A DNA stretch of 64,000 bases from NCBI GenBank assembly GCA_007644065.1, contig VJWN01000031.1, positions 186,001 through 250,000 on the forward strand. The letters are read 5' to 3'. The position numbers and the translations under genes are program-made. This document shows, piece after piece, positions 39,415 through 50,662 of the stretch; positions within the stretch are counted from its first letter, which is position 1; each line of letters begins with the position of its first letter. The notes beneath the pieces are model-generated. The model saw only the letters and a list, made by a program, of their open reading frames with translations, did no database searches and was not told the origin of the DNA. This stretch comes from Margaritispora aquatica (Eukaryota > Ascomycota > Leotiomycetes > Helotiales > Discinellaceae).

Positions 39415-40321
39415 TTTGGCTTGTGGTGCGTGCCTGGTCTTGAGGTGTGCTGCTTGAAGTGTATATGCGGAGGAGGTTCGAGGTTTGAAGTCTGAGGTTG
39501 TAGATTTGAGGTTTGAAGATAGTTGGAAATGGTAGAGGGAAAGCAGGAGGGGAGAATTTGAGAGGTTTTATATACTTGAAGTTGAAGAGTCAATCTAGAA
39601 CCAAACAGTGCGAAAGTCAATTACTCACTCAATCTACGACGGCAAAATTCCCGAATAGAAGGGAAAAGAAGGGAGTGAAATCCATCAATTGCTATGAATG
39701 GGGAAGGCGTTCATCTGGGTCTTGCTCTTTTAGAATTCTCAAGTGAATGGATGAGGGAGAGGTTTCTGTGAGATTTTCCCGTGGTTGGAGTGTGTGCTCT
39801 GTAGAGGTATTGATGTTGGGAAAATACGCAGTGTGTTGGGAAAATGCGTAGGAAAGAACGCCTTGCTTCCTGCTTAAGTAGGTAATCTATCCTACGCCAG
39901 TCTTGTTGGAAGTGATAGATTGGATGAGCGATTGGAATCAGTCAATTGAGTCAATTAGGAGTAAGTTCGGGTATTGATTGAATTATTGGACACTGCATAC
40001 AGGATTTGATGTTGTTGGTCTATCTTATGGATTGATTGATTCACCAACAGCTCTCGCTTGGACATAAATTATTGCATTTCAAAGATCTGGATATCCAAAA
40101 GTCATTGCTAGCTTCCTTGACGATCTGGTGACTACAATAGTCCGAAAGAAGCTTTCGTGAAGAGAGCAGTACATATATGTATGTAGGTTGGTGGGGATGT
40201 GGGTGGGCATGCTGACCATCCGAACGGGCACTCCAAGCTTCTTCAATCTTGTACTCGATCCAGAGCAATGTTGCACTAGGTGCTTAAGCCCAATATATCC
40301 CCTAGGACTTCTGATTGTCGA
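39415..40321. other. Intergenic, no gene seen
   Basis: About 900 bp. Includes the secreted protein promoter, with a repeated TTTGAAGTCTGAGG/TTTGAGG-like direct repeat near 39480-39520 in its leader. No supported gene. Confidence 0.45.
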
Positions 40322-41054
40322 TCATATGCTCTCCAGCGCCCTGACGACATACTCCGTCCCACCCACCACCACCGTATCACCCTCCTTCCATGCATCCTCG
40401 CCTTCGAACCCTTCCTCACTTGTGCCCACCAGCGATGGCAGCTCTCCCACATCCCCAATCGCATATTTCACATTCCACCTCTTGCCATACATATTCCAAA
40501 CCTCACTCCTCGCCCCAAACTTCACACCCTTCTTCTCGCTAAGCGCCATATATCCGCCTCCAATTCTACCCAGGAATGTCTTCCTCCCATCACCTTTCTC
40601 GACATCCACTGGCGTACTCTCTAGGATCCACGCACCCTTAAGGTCTGGTATAGGAGGCACAACGCGCCATACCTCCTCGTAATCTGTTACCTCACCGTTG
40701 CGCTCAGGACACGGCATTGAGCCTGTCTCGAGGGAGTCGCCAGTCGGCATGTCGCTGAATGAGCCTTCATCTGGGGCTGTAAAGCCATTCGAGTCAATTG
40801 TATGAAGCCACCGGCATCTCACTGGTTCTTGTCAGTATATGGGTTGATATGGAGGAGCATTGGAGCTATGTACACGGATCTTGGGAGATGATTTGTCGCT
40901 CTCCTGCTAATGCCCAGTCTATTGACCCGTCTGCTTTAAGAACTCGCAGGTCCATGTAATAGCCTCCTACACCGAAAACGAGGGTATCTGTTGGTTCTGA
41001 TGCTTCATCTGGTAGCCAGCGTAGACTAATACGGATAGAGACTTTGGGAGACAT
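40322..41054 (-). CDS. HRI1: HRI1 family protein
   Basis: Minus-strand exons 41054..40874 and 40821..40322, 226 aa. The 52-bp intron uses donor GTACAT at 40873; this joins ISQDP to LRCRWLHTIDSNGF, matching the conserved family core. Other recognisable blocks: SIRISLRWLPDEASEPTDTL, VLKADGSIDWALAGERQI, TGSMPCPERNGEVTDYEEVW and KTFLGRIGGGYMAL. HRI1 is a compact two-barrel protein of unknown biochemical function; in yeast it has been linked to interaction with Hrr25 and Sec72. Full length; no signal or membrane segment. Confidence 0.9.
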
Positions 41055-42295
41055 TGGATGGTGAATTGAGAGGTCAACTCGAGATCTGAAAGGGCAATTG
41101 AAGAAAGGAGATGTAGACTGAGCCCAATCTCGTATGGTTTACTGAAACTTGCCTTCACTCTTTATTGTAAAAGCTTTTATGTACAGAATACTTCGAGTTG
41201 AAACTATTTTGGAGGGGTAAGGTGGGGTTGGAGCTCCTGGTTGAACTTGCCTCTTTTGGACTAGAGCATCCTTAGCTTAATCACGGAATACCTCCTGAGG
41301 TTTCTTAATCTCCGCTTTGGTTTTCCGCCTATAACCAATCTATGTAGACAGAACGTATCTACAACAAACTATACTTTAAGGATCTAAGAATTCGCTACCT
41401 ATATACTGTGTTTAGATCTCCACAAAATCTAGGTTCGTCTCGGCTTGTTACTATGAAATGACGAGAATGCTGCTATGCACCTCAGCCTATGCTTTTTATA
41501 CCCTTCATTTATGGAATCTCTCGGGTTTTCATAGTTCAAATCTATTGTTACATTGTTACATTGACACAAACTTTCTCTTTGGTTTCTTTGGCTCCTGGTA
41601 GGCCTCACCTTTCCAACCAAGTGGTCATGTATCAAGATCATATAGCTAAGTTAACAGCGAGCATGACTCAGCTCAATTTTACGCAATCTAGAGAGTCGAA
41701 GTCTCGGGGTCCGAATGATTCCCAAAAGAAACAAAAAATAGCACATTACCAATCGTCCGTGTCAAAATGACGACTATGAGGTGATTGTGGGGTCGTTCAG
41801 GATACTTCAAACGTGCATAAAACATTGCGTCAAAGACCAATCCGAGGTCGAAAACCGAGCTTAGAGTTCGTGTCTAGAGTATCAATGTTACTTTTTCTAC
41901 GTCCGTGTTTGATTTCATCGTTTCAAGGACACAGCATTGTCGAACAAGAAGATCAGACTATCTGAAAGTTTGGTTTTAACCTCTAGTATCGGATACGTTG
42001 TAATACCGCCTGAAGCATACCTTGCGTTTCTTGCCACGCCAACAGCGAGCTCAGATGAACCATCTCGTTCTATATAAGAAAGTTCTTACCCCTACCAGAT
42101 CTAGAAATGTACGCACCTTTTAACTGAATCCATTCCGGCAATCGTTGGAGTCTTTTCAGCCCCTGTGTTGAGTGTGCTATTCCGGCAGTATAATTCAATC
42201 GAGCTACATCACCTTTCACATCAAAGCTAGCGCGATGGCTGTATAAATCGTAGAGTTTATCGTGTTTTATAGGCTTGGTTCGGCCATTCGTTTAG
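41055..42295. other. Divergent intergenic region, no gene seen
   Basis: About 1.2 kb between the HRI1 start and the SGNH hydrolase start. AT-rich, only short open frames. Confidence 0.45.
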
Positions 42296-43298
42296 ATGGC
42301 AGATTTTCCGATTTGTGGAATGCGGATTCTGCTCTCTGTCCTCCTTCTCACGTTTATGAGTATGAAACTGGATGGCAAGGAATATGATTTTATGCTAACT
42401 TCGATCCATTAGTCTTTGAAGTCCAAGCTTTTCCCATGGAGTCTCAAGCCAGTCTCTTAGATCTTCCATCTACCGTACCACTCCGGATTCTTCCATTAGG
42501 GAACTCAATCACGTTCGGCTACCTCAGCAGCGATGGAAACGGTTATCGCAAGACCTTGCTTGACAAGCTCACGGCAAATGGTACCACCGTGAAGTACATC
42601 GGCTCAGTACAATCAGGTAACATGACTGATAATCACAATGAGGGGCATCCAGGAGCAATCATCACACAAATTGGAGATTTTGCGAATGCAAGTCTACCTC
42701 AAAGGCCAAATGTTATCTTATTGATGGCCGGTACAAACGACATGGCTCAATCTCTCAACGTATCAGATGCACCACGGCGACTAGGTGTACTGATTGACAA
42801 ATGTCATGCCGCATGTCCAGACGCAGTGATATTGGTCGCACAACTTACACCCTCGTCATACAACTCAACACAAGCGAATGTCGCAGTGTTCAACCCTACT
42901 ATTCCACGACTAGTGGAAACGAGAGTGATGAACGGGACGAAGGCTCTGGTTGTTGATATGAGTGCTTTCGTGATGACAGCAGATCTCATAGATGGACTTC
43001 ATCCGAATGATGCCGGGTACCAGAAGATGGCGCAAGGATGGCTGGAAGGATTAAAAGAAGCCCAAGCAAAGGGGTGGATCACACCTCCTGTGTAAGAGAC
43101 ACGTTCATTGAGAGAGTTCTAAGCATAACGTTGAATAGAAATAGTACGATGGCAATTCTAGCCCCAACCCCAGCTCCAAAGTCAAATACTTCCAATTTCA
43201 CATCAGGAGCCTCTCAACCGAGGATCCCATGGAGTTTTATGGCTGGTCTACTCATCATAGGATCGTTTCTTGTGATGGGCAGACATTGTAGAATGTGA
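42296..43298 (+). CDS. Secreted or membrane-anchored SGNH/GDSL hydrolase
   Basis: Preferred model 42296..42359, 42413..43091, 43139..43298, 300 aa. Exon 1 codes most of a signal peptide (MRILLSVLLLTFM, continued by IFEVQAFP). The catalytic core shows the SGNH blocks: LPLGNSITFGY (block I Ser), GHPGAIITQIGDF (block II Gly), MAGTNDMA (block III Asn) and DGLHPNDAGY (block V Asp/His). So it is an esterase/lipase-type hydrolase acting on acylated carbohydrate or lipid outside the cell. Without the last intron the protein stops at 43095 (248 aa). A 47-bp intron (GTAAGA...TTGAATAG, branch-like CATAAC) instead adds a Ser/Thr/Pro stalk and a hydrophobic segment (WSFMAGLLIIGSFLVMG) in exact frame, implying a membrane anchor. 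An alternative start at 42320 shortens the signal peptide. Confidence 0.82.
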
Positions 43299-43621
43299 CC
43301 AACGCATACAGCATTGCCGTAATCACTTACCGCCACAATTATTTCCAAACTGTCAATTTTACATCAACAGAAAGCGGATGCTTGGCTTGCCCAAGTCCCA
43401 CATTAAGGTTCTCCTTGCTGCACGAAATAGTTAAAATGACCAAAAATCAGGGGTTTTTACAAGGTTTCAATGGTTGTGTTCTGCTGCGCCACCTCACAGT
43501 CTGCCGCCAAGCAATCAACACGTCTCATCTTATTTGGTGCCACAACCACAAGTATATTTCAACCTCATGTTCTCAGTAACCTTTTTCAAAATGATGACAA
43601 AAACACTCGTGTTCAATCAAA
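43299..43621. other. Intergenic, no gene seen
   Basis: About 320 bp between two genes on the same strand. Promoter of the arrestin-like gene presumably lies here. Confidence 0.5.
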
Positions 43622-44869
43622 ATGGAGGGTATTCGCATCTTGATCGATCCTCCTTACGATAGGGAGCTTTTCAAGGAACATGTCTTCTATCCAGGCGACA
43701 AAGTTACTGGCAAAGTGGTCTTAACACTCGCAAAAGATGAGGATATTCGAGGATTGGATGTGGATTTTAAGGGCAAAATACACACTCAACAAGGTCGTGG
43801 CAAAGACGAATATATCCATGAAACTATCCTCTTCGCATTCAGCGAGACGCTGTTCCAAGGTCCTTACAAAATGCGCAAAGACACATACGAGTACCCATTC
43901 TCGTTTACCTTCCCAGAGACTTGGAACAATACATCCAATCCCTACCGAGACGACAAGATGTTCTCTCAGTTAAAGAGCGTGATTGGAGAGCATTCCCTTC
44001 CGCCCAGCTGTCAAGAGCTGAGCATCCACGCCGCAAACGAGATCTACTACCGCATCACGGCTTCCGTGCCCAGGACCTTCAGTGACTGGGAGGACAAAGT
44101 CACACTCAATTTCTCACCATGCCGCCTTGAACTTGAGCCCGATCTCAGGATTAAGACAGTCATGGTCGCAGACGACTATCACCGCAACTTCAGACTTACC
44201 GACGAGGGACGACCGAGGGAACTCAGCATGGGAGAGGTGATAAAACATGGTTTCCATAGGAGCTCAGAGACTCACACAATAAACTTTACCCTCTCTGCTG
44301 AAGCTCCCACGCGCATCATCATTGGGAACTCATATCCTATCTTCATCACCCTCAACTCCAACGACACGGGTCCCAAAGCAATCGTGCCCGAATTCCAACT
44401 AAAGTCCTACGACCTAAAACTCAAAGGACGAACAGATATCCGCTTACCATGTTTATTTAAGGATGTCTTCGAGACGTTGGGACATACCTCCTTTCTCTCA
44501 CGCGGGAATCTCAATGCCGTACTCCCTATCAACACGCCAACGCCCATCCATAACATGTTCCCCACGATACAAGCGATAATTAAAATTGCTATCCCGCCGC
44601 CAACCTTCGTCAGTGTTGCGGTCAAGTTGACGTATGTGCTTGAATTCAAGCTGGTGCTGGTTTGTTTGGGCGAGGAGACGACTTTGAAGTTTGAGTGGCC
44701 GGATGTCGAGGTTCTGGGAGGCAGGGTGGGTGGGAAGGCTGCTGAGGCGTTTGGGGCAGTTGGGGGGTATATCGGTAGTGATGGGAAAAGCTCGGGTGCG
44801 TTGCCAGCTTATGAGAAGGGTGATAGTGAGGAGGGATTGCCGGGCTATAAGACTAGGTGGAAGAGTTGA
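43622..44869 (+). CDS. Arrestin-like protein (arrestin N/C domains)
   Basis: Single exon, 415 aa. Opening strands MEGIRILIDPPYDRELFKE and FYPGDKVTGKVVLTLAKDED are the arrestin-N pattern, with YPGDxVxGxV typical of alpha-arrestins. YEYPFSFTFPETW and the long cysteine-containing connecting segment PPSCQELSIHAANEIYYRI are the usual fungal features. A second all-beta half follows up to about residue 350, then a Gly-rich, acidic tail (PAYEKGDSEEGLPGY). Fungal alpha-arrestins recruit Rsp5-type ubiquitin ligases to transporters through PPxY motifs. No PPxY is evident here, only the related PAY and LPGY, so ligase recruitment is uncertain. Cytosolic. Confidence 0.82.
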   Translation: MEGIRILIDPPYDRELFKEHVFYPGDKVTGKVVLTLAKDEDIRGLDVDFKGKIHTQQGRGKDEYIHETILFAFSETLFQGPYKMRKDTYEYPFSFTFPETWNNTSNPYRDDKMFSQLKSVIGEHSLPPSCQELSIHAANEIYYRITASVPRTFSDWEDKVTLNFSPCRLELEPDLRIKTVMVADDYHRNFRLTDEGRPRELSMGEVIKHGFHRSSETHTINFTLSAEAPTRIIIGNSYPIFITLNSNDTGPKAIVPEFQLKSYDLKLKGRTDIRLPCLFKDVFETLGHTSFLSRGNLNAVLPINTPTPIHNMFPTIQAIIKIAIPPPTFVSVAVKLTYVLEFKLVLVCLGEETTLKFEWPDVEVLGGRVGGKAAEAFGAVGGYIGSDGKSSGALPAYEKGDSEEGLPGYKTRWKS

Positions 44870-45289
44870 TAAGTTGGATAATATCTGCTTTCAACTGACT
44901 TCAACCTTGTCTGAATTATATGAACGCTGCTGTCCAACCTCCATTGATGGCCTCTTCGAAACAATGCAAGGTATTTAAGCGAGATTCCCTCATGACAGGA
45001 GAGTACCTAGGTACCTACCACACCTTGGATCCAATGTCCGAGAAATCTGGGGTTGAAGTATGTTTTGCCATACTTAAAAGAAAGATAAGTAGGTAGCAAT
45101 TACTTATCTATGATTCCCGGACCTCTGGGATGCAAATAGCAAATACCATACTCAGTCATCATGAGTTTCTGTCACGTGATAATGCAGTGATCGCTTGGGC
45201 AAAATGAAATCGCATGCCTAGCCAGACGCAACTAAACATTGACCATCAACAAATTTGGCTTCAAAAAGCTCGGATGCTGCAGACGCTAC
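44870..45289. other. Intergenic, no gene seen
   Basis: About 420 bp. Contains the palindromic string TACCTAGGTA near 45004 and further TAGGTA-type motifs, then runs into the inverted-repeat element. Confidence 0.45.
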
Positions 45290-45366
45290 AGTGGGTGCAA
45301 CAACTGAAGACTCCCCAGCCCCCCTCTTTGCAACGCCACGTAGCATAATCCCAATATAGTATATTT
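45290..45366 (+). repeat. Left terminal inverted repeat
   Basis: 77 bp, pairing with 45586-45652. It has a small insertion (AGCCCCCCTC region) absent from the right copy. Most other differences are C/T or G/A transitions. Confidence 0.8.
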
Positions 45367-45585
45367 CTTCATACTACTTTTACAATTGTAATATCTTATG
45401 TACAACCCTTCTTACTATATTATAGTATCAACTCTATTATCAATAGTTGTAGCTAGGTAATAAAAGTATACAATCATTTACATTATGTACAATATACTTC
45501 TTTTACTTCTCTAAGGGGAGTTTTCTTTTCGTGGTGGTATTGTTGATACTTTTAAAGGATAGAGATTGTAGGAAAAGCGGTATAA

Positions 45586-45652
45586 AAATATACCGTATTA
45601 GGATTATGCTGCTTGGCGTTGCAAGGGGGGTCTTCAGTTGTTGTACCCCACT
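45586..45652 (-). repeat. Right terminal inverted repeat
   Basis: 67 bp, inverted copy of 45290-45366. Its inner edge overlaps a perfect small hairpin CGGTATA-AAAA-TATACCG at 45578-45595. Confidence 0.8.
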
Positions 45653-45882
45653 CCTTAAAATCGCTATGCCATCATGGCGTTTCACCAATCTCATCACAAA
45701 ACCACTTGCTTTTCCTCGCCAGCGTGGTTGATAATCTAGTCAGTGCCTTTTGATCACTTGTTGACTCATTACCTCTTCTATCAATTGATTGCTGGTTCAA
45801 AAATCTCTGTTGAACAAGTTTCCACCATACAAGTCCTGTGTTCTAATCCGCCAATCCTAGCAACACCCAAGGCAAAACAGCT

Positions 45883-47007
45883 ATGGCGACACGTTCCATG
45901 TCTATGCCAAAAGCGACGGACCCGAGCAAAATCAGAAACATTATTCGCAAAAATCTCAAGAAAGTGCAGCCCGATCAGAAGGGGAAAGAAAGCGGTAGTT
46001 ATGATCGGGGCAAGGCAATCCAGGAGCTACAACACGCATTAAAGCTTTGGGAAGAACACTGCCCTTCTAATCATGACCCAGCTCTGGTTCATGTGTTCAC
46101 AGATCAATTCAGTGTATGCACAAATACGGCTTGGGAAAATGCCGATCGAAACAATCGCGTCGTGGCAAAATACCTGGTGGATGCATGTAAAGGCATCAAT
46201 TTCTATGTCTGTTTCGCTGAAATGAGGAGAGAGGAAGATGGAGATGACATCACGTCAACTCTGAGGAAGTTTTCCGAGCCAGAGGAAACACCAGAAGGAG
46301 CCCATCTCTTTCAGAAATTCTCTGTGGATATATCGGATGACAACTTGGTTGATGTGAATCATTTTGAGAATGAAGAACATGATTACGAAACCCGCAAGAA
46401 TCCTCACTTTATGGAGGACACGGATTACCTGCATCGTCGTTGGAAGAGACATGTGAGTTCCCAAACTCTCCCTAGCATTCTGTGATGATCACGCAACATT
46501 AACTTCTTTCAGGTCGTACTGTTCATGCCAAGAAGTGAACGCATGTCTTTCTTTCTCGAAGGAATAATGTTCCGCAAGAAGCTTCGAATATCATTCGTAG
46601 AAGGCATACTTGAGGGTTTTGAGTCGGAGCTTGCAAGTGGTTCCATCACAACAGAGACTAAGGAAAACATGGCTCAGATTTGCGAGCTATTTGAATCTAA
46701 GTCTTATCAAGCTATTTATCCAACCAGCTTAATCCCACGCATTGTCGCCGCTAGTGCCAATCTTGCTAAACTTAAGGAACCAAATCATCCTAGAGTTGGT
46801 GCTCGTGGTAGTGAAGCCGTTGCACCACGAGCTTCTGCAAGGGCTGCCATTCGTGAACACGACTTTGCACTAACAGTACAATTAATGGAATCCATGGGCG
46901 ATGACAGTTCGGAATTGGAATTTATGGATGATGATTCGGAGTTGGAATCCATGGATGATGATTCGGAATCAGAATCCACCGAAGATGACTCAGAGTCCGA
47001 TACGTAG
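45883..47007 (+). CDS. Hypothetical protein with acidic repeat tail
   Basis: Exons 45883..46452 and 46513..47007, 354 aa; the 60-bp intron starts GTGAGT and ends TTTCAG and joins in frame. I do not recognise the family. The first half is mixed alpha/beta-like with YDRGKAIQELQHALKLWEEH and AWENADRNNRVVAKYLVDAC; there is a basic patch YLHRRWKRHVVLFMPRSER at the junction. The second half is helical (FVEGILEGFESELASG). The last 45 residues are a run of Asp/Glu/Ser built from imperfect repeats of the form xMDDDSELES, giving a strongly acidic tail. No signal peptide or TM segment. Its promoter side carries the inverted-repeat element, which could supply or disturb regulatory sequence. Confidence 0.75.
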
Positions 47008-47506
47008 ATTCTTGTTATCCGACTCTAAAATTTAAGCAATCTACTCTAGCCTTCAATTAAGGTGCGGAAAGGTGGCCAAATGAAAATGGTTACATGTTGA
47101 ACAATATTGGACCTCACTGTTATCTAGGAAAAGCTGGCCTCACCATTTAAGTTGTAACGTATTTGAAAACATTTTATCGTTTGTTTAAGATTCATTCAGC
47201 ATTGAGATGAAGTAGCCAAGCTCATGTCGTTTATCTTGTGTTTGTGGTGATGATAATGCAAACAAGCGAAATTCTTTGAAGGATCTGAGAATTTAACTCG
47301 CTTCCGAGATTTGTAACCTCAAGACAAAATAAAGTATGATGTCTATTGGACAGGGACTGAGCTCCACAACTTTCTTTTGTAGTCTATATATAGTTCTAAG
47401 ACACATTCATATCACACCAATGTTATCAGAAAGGATGAAAGTCAGCCTTGAGTCCATTTGTACTTTCCAATCCATACCAGAAACTGTCTTTGCCACTTCG
47501 CTGGTT
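47008..47506. other. Intergenic between convergent genes
   Basis: About 500 bp, AT-rich, no supported gene. Confidence 0.5.
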
Positions 47507-49884
47507 TCAAAGATTGAACTGCAACACTGTAATCGAGTATGGTCTATAATTGTTAGTTGTTGTTTGAATGAGAAACACATGGAGGATACTTACGGAACAT
47601 TCCACTCCCAAATTCCTTTCGAACTTGGTTTTGTCGAAGTCAAGTTCACTGGCAATGGGATAATGCCTGTTGCGTTGTTCTTGAAGTTGAAAGCATTCAA
47701 ATCTGGGTGAGTGATGATAGTTCCATTGACTGTCTTCCACTGTGATTCCATGTCGACAGTCAGTGGTACTGCAGTTGCATTCACGTTGCTATTTCAGTCA
47801 GCTTAGTTCAGTCCACTAATAGCAGCCTTTCTCCATGGGCGAATCAACTCACATGACTTTCAAGAAGACCTTCGACCTCCCATCAATTGTCGCGCCCCAG
47901 AACAGTGGTCCAAAATCTCCCTTAGAATTTGTAACTTGCACGCTCTCGGTACCTCTGTACTGGTTGAACAGCTTCTGCAAATAGTAACTCGTACTGAGCA
48001 CTGTATTCCTGGGATCAGCATCAAAGGCGATCAAATTTGGGGTCCAATTGAACCAATTCCAGTTCTGCAGACTGGGTGCATAACTGCTCATCTTGACGAC
48101 ATTGGGGTTTCGCTCAGCGCCAAGTAAGTACACACCCTCGGCGATAGCAGACACGAGACGAGGATAGAAGATGTGGATATCAGGTGGGAAAGACCAATCA
48201 TCGATGCCTGAGGGAGTGTCGACTTGCAGGACAGAATACTCGCCAATCATGATCGTGACGTTGGGGTTGTTGGTCCTCTGCTGCCAGTTGTCGAAGAAGT
48301 CGAAGCGGGAAATGAAGAAGCGAGGTGGTTCGTAGTGATGTGTGTCCCACATGCTGCCAGCTGGAAGATCAATTGTATAGGCGCCGTTTTCGTCATAAGC
48401 CGAGCTGATGTAAGTGATATGGGGATATGCTGCCTTCAAACCATCGTAGAGGTACTTGAAACGGAATGGGTAGTTCTTTGAAAACCAATCTTCGTTACCG
48501 ATCTCGACATACTTGATCACGAACGGCTCTGGGTGGCCATATTCGGCGCGTTTGGCACCCCAGTAAGTGTGCACAGAGCCGGTACAGAATTCAAGTTGGT
48601 CAAGTGCTTCTTTCAGAAGGGGATACATGGCTTCGGGAGTGGCGGGGTACTCGTCTGCGAACCACTGTACGGCATCGCCAAGCGAATAACCTGAGTATAT
48701 TGCCAGAACGTTCTCCATATTCATGGCCTCAGTCCATTCAAGAAACTCCATGAGTCCAAGACCGTTGGTGTTGGAGTACACTGGTTTTGTTAGTCATGTA
48801 GAAGTGAAGAGAGAACAGCGAGTTTCGGATAACATACGCCAATTTCCGGGTCTTGGGACACGATCTTTCAAAGGTCCAATCGTCTCCCACCATTTCCATC
48901 GTCGCTGGATCGAGTATCCCTCGATGTTGTTTCCTCCCGGCCAACGCATCATTTTAGGGCCTAAGTCGTAAATATGCTGAGCTAGATCCTTCCTGAGACC
49001 GTTCTTGTACCCCTTGAAAGTCTCGCCAAACAAACTAATCTGATCAAAGTAGTAGGTGTGTCCAGCAGTAGCAACTGGATCAAAAGTGATGACAAGCGAG
49101 TTGTTAGCATCTGGTGCGTACTCCGTGGTGATAAGTTGTGTTTCAACCAGGGTATAGTTCACCACGTTCCAGGACTGTGCAGGAATAACGGCGGATGCCC
49201 AGACCTTGCCGTTTGCGTTTGAAGTGAGTGAGACTGTGAGACTAGTCTTGAGGTTGTCTTGATTGCGAACTTGACTCGGGTAAATGTAGAACGAAACTTT
49301 GTATTTCTGTGGGGTGACGCCAATACCCCACCATCCTGAGTTTGCGAATCCAACAGGGGCGGAGGAAGTCTTCACAGTGGTGGGTATGTCAAGTGCAAGT
49401 ACAGTTTGATGTGCTGGACTCAATGGGTGGTAGCTATCGAGACGAATAGTTGTACCTCCCACAGTTGAGTAGCCGGTCAAGACAGGTCCTATGCACCATA
49501 TTAGAAAGCTGTTTCTTAATTTGTTCTTCACTTACCCATTGCCTGGCATTCATTCTCTTGCCACACCATACTATTTTGTGTGTATCCATCAACTGCGCCC
49601 CAGCGAACATCAGATCCTTCAAAGGCCCTATTCCTCAAGAGCTCTCCATACAATCCGCCGTCACCGGAGTGGTTGATATCCTCGAACATCCATCCGTAAA
49701 GAAGAGGTGCAGTTGCATTGCGATGACCAGTCTTAGTGCGGATATTGATGGATACCGCACTCGAATTGGAGTAAGAGACAAGGGACTCAGTTGAATTGGT
49801 TGCCCTTGACCTCTTAGGCCCCGCAAGAGCAAGCTCAAAAAGAGTTGCTGCGCTGAGCAAGACAGCTGACGGAGTTATGAGCAT
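47507..49884 (-). CDS. Alpha-L-arabinofuranosidase, glycoside hydrolase family 51
   Basis: Minus-strand exons 49884..49536, 49488..48838, 48780..47853, 47788..47594, 47543..47507, 719 aa. Removes terminal alpha-L-arabinofuranosyl groups from arabinan and arabinoxylan outside the cell. A signal peptide is present (MLITPSAVLLSAATLFELAL). N-terminal motif LLYGWMFEDINHSGDGGLYG and KMMRWPGGNNIEGY are family landmarks. The acid/base Glu is in YVEIGNEDWF and the nucleophile Glu in IMIGEYSV. The last exon (37 nt) restores the usual C-terminus PYSITVLQFNL. All junctions are supported by family sequence. Somewhat longer than characterised family members; several N-glycosylation sites. Together with the pentose/polyol locus at 30-37 kb it points to arabinose-rich plant cell wall use, although the two loci are not adjacent. 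Confidence 0.95.
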
Positions 49885-50662
49885 GTCGATTTGGAACTCT
49901 TCTAGGAGACGTGAATTTTCAGGTCATTGTTCGGGCAGAATGAGCTGATCTTATACTGTCCCATTCTCTTGCTCGCAGCTATTTCACCGAGCAAAGTTGC
50001 CATGCAGCCGGAATAAATACCTCCATATTAAACTTGAAGTATATCACATGGAAGGTACATGAAGCGGTGATGAAATCCTCTCAAGATATAAGCGACAATA
50101 CTTCCACGCATGCGCACCAATTGAATATGGGCTCTTTAAGTGGCATGCAGTAGCTACTGCGGGGAAAAGCCATAAATTAAACTTTGGCTAGGTCTTCTGC
50201 GGGTGGCGCAGGGGCCCATCTCTATATCAACATGCAATATGGCCCACCCATGCCTCTTCTATGTTCGGGATATAAGTGTACCTTTGGAGTTCTGTGAAGT
50301 ATGGTGAGGTGAAGTCACGCGTGGTTATCTCTAAATTCAGGCTAAATCCTCGGCTAGCTGCCGAGCCCCACTTCCCCTGATATTCAAACGACTCTTTAAC
50401 AACGATAGACAATCAAAGCCTAAAGCCAACAGTTTTCTTTCATACAATAAGGCACTTGAACTCGTTTTACATCTCGAATATTCGATCTTCGTCAAATGAA
50501 GAGCCTGATGTGCGAGACACGGCGTCCAATAACCGAACGCCGTCTCGTAACACCGCGAACGCCGGCATGATCGCAAATAAATAAAACGATTATCCACATC
50601 AAGTGAACCCACAACTTCTAGTCCTCTATCATCAGTCAATTCAAAATACAGATTCAGCCAAA
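49885..50662. other. Divergent intergenic region
   Basis: About 780 bp between the arabinofuranosidase and SDR starts; presumably both promoters. A pyrimidine/purine mixed sequence without an evident gene. Confidence 0.5.

Larger units (their letters stand above)
45290..45652. mobile_element. Non-autonomous inverted-repeat element (MITE-like)
   Basis: 363 bp bounded by long terminal inverted repeats. The left end begins AGTGGGTGCAACAACTGAAG and the right end, read on the other strand, begins AGTGGGGTACAACAACTGAA. The match continues for about 67-77 bp with a 7-9 bp gap, through TTGCAACGCCA, GCATAATCC and GTATATTT. The interior is about 75 percent A+T with no coding potential. This is the pattern of a MITE derived from a DNA transposon. 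No clear target-site duplication is visible (TAC on the left, CCTTA on the right), so the exact family is unknown. It lies 231 bp upstream of the gene at 45883. Confidence 0.8.

Noticed and set aside
49450..49794. Plus-strand open frame opposite the arabinofuranosidase
   Set aside because: Antisense shadow of a well-supported GH51 exon.
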